Below are positions 62,540 to 64,000 of a DNA stretch of 64,000 nt, in pieces. Position 1 is the first letter of the stretch. Each line of letters starts with the position of its first letter. The notes beneath the pieces are model-generated. The model made no database searches. It was not told the DNA's origin and was given only the letters and a program-made list of their open reading frames with translations. Origin of the DNA: Streptomyces sp. SW4 (GTDB taxonomy: Bacteria > Actinomycetota > Actinomycetes > Streptomycetales > Streptomycetaceae); the NCBI GenBank assembly GCA_003248315.1, contig QKWM01000004.1:620001-684000 (forward strand), given 5' to 3'. A program made the position numbers and the translations under genes.

Positions 62540-63204
62540 ATGGGCTTCACGATCGGCAGCAGTCGGGGCATTCGCGACCTCCGGACGGCTGCGCGGCGCC
62601 GCGGCCGCTCGTCCGAGTGCACCACCGTCGCCGAGTTCACGGGACTGTGGGGCTGGGACGTGGTCCCGGGCGCGCGGGCCGCCGCGGGCGTCTGCTCCTG
62701 CGGCCGGCGCGACTGCCGGGCTCCGGGCGCGCATCCGCTGGAGTTCGCGCCGGAGGTCCCCGCCGGGTCGACGCTGGACGAGGTGACCCGGGCGTGGTCC
62801 GAGGTGCCGGGCGCCTCGGTGATGCTGCCGGTGGGGCGGACGTTCGACGTGATCGAGGTGGCCGAGTCCGCCGGGCGCCGGGCCCTCGCCCGGCTGGAAC
62901 GCATGGGCCTCCCCTCGGCCCGGTCGCCGCGACCCCGCAGGGCCGCGCGCACTTCTTCGTCGCCCCCGGGGCCGCCGCCGAGCTGCCGCGGCTGCTCTAC
63001 CGCCTGGGGTGGGACACGCCGGCCGGGCTCGACCTCGTCGGCCTCGGGCCGGGCACGTACATCACGGCTCCGCCGTCCGATCGGGGCGGGCGGGGGCCGG
63101 TGCGGTGGCTGCGGCCGCCGGGGCTGGACTCGGCGTCCCGGCCGCCGGCGGCGCGCCTGCTCCTCGGCACGCTGGCCTACGTCGCCCACCGCTCCCGCCC
63201 CTGA
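62540..63204 (+). CDS. Bifunctional DNA primase/polymerase (prim-pol) N-terminal domain protein, one frameshift
   Basis: About 222 residues. N-terminal part EFTGLWGWDVVPGARAAAGV and CSCGRRDCRAPGAHPLEFAP (Cys-rich entry typical of the domain), then ASVMLPVGRTFDVIEVAESA and, after a break near 62920, HFFVAPGAAAELPRLLYRLG and DLVGLGPGTYITAPPSDRGG. This is the prim-pol fold seen alone, without a helicase, common in Streptomyces. The catalytic Asp pair is not obvious, so activity is uncertain. ATG 62540 follows GGAGGGGG. Confidence 0.75.
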
Positions 63205-63288
63205 CGACGGACCTCGCCCCGCCGCCCCTACCCGTCCCGTCCTGGGGGCTGCCGCCCCAGACCCCCGCTTCGGCCTGAACGGCCTCGT

Positions 63289-63336
63289 CCTCAAACGCCG
63301 GACGGGCTGGCAAGTCAGCCCCTCCGGCGTTTGAGG
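63289..63336. terminator. Bidirectional terminator between prim-pol gene and ftsY
   Basis: CCTCAAACGCCGG (63289-63301) is perfectly complementary to 63324-63336, with an inner GGGCTG/CAGCCC pairing in the loop. This AT-containing stem is a widespread streptomycete terminator between converging genes. Confidence 0.85.
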
Positions 63337-63420
63337 AGCGGGGGTCCGGGGCGGAGCCCCGGGTCGGGAAGGGTAGGGGCGGCGGGGCGAGGAACCCCCG
63401 GCGCCCCGGGAGGGCGGGGC

Positions 63421-64000
63421 TCAGTCGCCGATCAGGGCGTCGACGAACGCCTCCGGCTCGAACGGCGCCAGATCGTCGGCCCCCTCCCCGAGCCCGACCA
63501 GCTTGACCGGCACGCCCAGCTCCCGCTGCACGGCGACGACGATGCCCCCTTGGCCGTCCCGTCCAGCTTCGTGAGCACGATGCCGGTGATGTCGACGACC
63601 TCGGCGAAGACCCGCGCCTGGATCAGCCCGTTCTGACCGGTGGTGGCGTCGAGCACGAGCAGCACCTCGTCCAGCGGCGCGTGCTTCTCCACGACCCGCT
63701 TGACCTTGCCCAGCTCGTCCATGAGCCCGGTCTTGGTGTGCAGCCGCCCGGCGGTGTCGATCAGCACGACGTCCGCACCGATCTCCTTGCCCTCCTTGAC
63801 CGCGTCGAACGCGACGGAGGCCGGGTCACCGCCCTCGGGCCCGCGCACGGTGTGGGCGCCGACCCGCTCACCCCAGGTCTGGAGCTGGTCCGCGGCGGCG
63901 GCCCGGAAGGTGTCGGCGGCGCCCAGGACGACGCTGCGCCCGTCGGCGACCAGGACCCGGGCGAGCTTGCCGGTGGTGGTGGTCTTGCCGGTGCCGTTGA
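63421..64000 (-). CDS. ftsY: Signal recognition particle receptor FtsY (partial), one frameshift
   Basis: C-terminal part of the SRP-receptor GTPase; the start lies beyond the window edge. Visible: [20 protein letters not shown] (G1), [40 protein letters not shown] (G3), [40 protein letters not shown] (G4, across a break near 63548) and the end [20 protein letters not shown]. Pairs with Ffh at the membrane. Confidence 0.95.

Overview
The window is a very GC-rich actinobacterial chromosome segment, almost certainly Streptomyces. It carries the developmental sigma factor whiG, nsdA, a cluster of four type I signal peptidases, an amtB-glnK-glnD operon with a GlnR-like site, and a LAXTG-type surface protein. 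From memory, the gene order (ftsY ... nsdA-amtB-glnK-glnD-ffh ... rpsP-KH-rimM-trmD-rplS-sip ... whiG-rpsB-tsf-pyrH-frr-cdsA-rlmN ...) resembles the S. coelicolor core region around SCO5580-SCO5666, read in reverse. I could not run an alignment.

Layout. 1-11.4 kb: polyamine uptake and catabolism (two PotD-like lipoproteins, two aldehyde dehydrogenases, an Lrp/AsnC regulator, a class III aminotransferase), interrupted by a NADAR protein, two DUF4190-type membrane proteins, an adenosine-deaminase-family enzyme and a glycerophosphodiester phosphodiesterase. 11.6-17.4 kb: an ABC exporter pair, a VOC protein, a LOG-family protein, a sortase-anchored protein and a mycothiol-dependent isomerase-like protein. 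17.4-21.4 kb: thiamine ABC transporter behind a TPP riboswitch. 21.4-27.6 kb: rlmN, cdsA, frr, pyrH, tsf, rpsB. 27.9-30.3 kb: an M23-family protein, a TetR regulator and whiG. 30.6-39.0 kb: dprA split in two by a 7.3-kb element. 39.0-50.99 kb: comM-like ATPase, yraN, DUF2469, Nudix, four signal peptidases, rplS-trmD-rimM-KH-rpsP, a SprT-like protein and a prolyl-tRNA synthetase. 51.2-54.2 kb: methyltransferase and FtsH. 54.3-64 kb: ffh, glnD-glnK-amtB, nsdA, a prim-pol domain protein and ftsY (cut by the window end).

The most interesting feature is the insertion in dprA (about 31241-38548). It is a Tn554-like transposon: three tyrosine recombinases and a small coiled-coil TnpC-like protein, all joined by 4-nt stop/start overlaps, followed by a visibly AT-richer RES/Xre-type toxin-antitoxin pair and a terminator hairpin. 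Joining the bases on either side of the element restores the DprA reading frame through the conserved SGGAYGID motif exactly, so the boundaries can be read to within 2 bp.

A caution applies throughout. About fifty genes or gene segments carry single-base losses, nearly all in short G or C runs, including in essential genes (tsf, rplS, trmD, proS, glnD, cdsA, ftsY). I treat these as probable sequencing or consensus errors rather than pseudogenes, and give gene spans across them. Only dprA is called genuinely broken.
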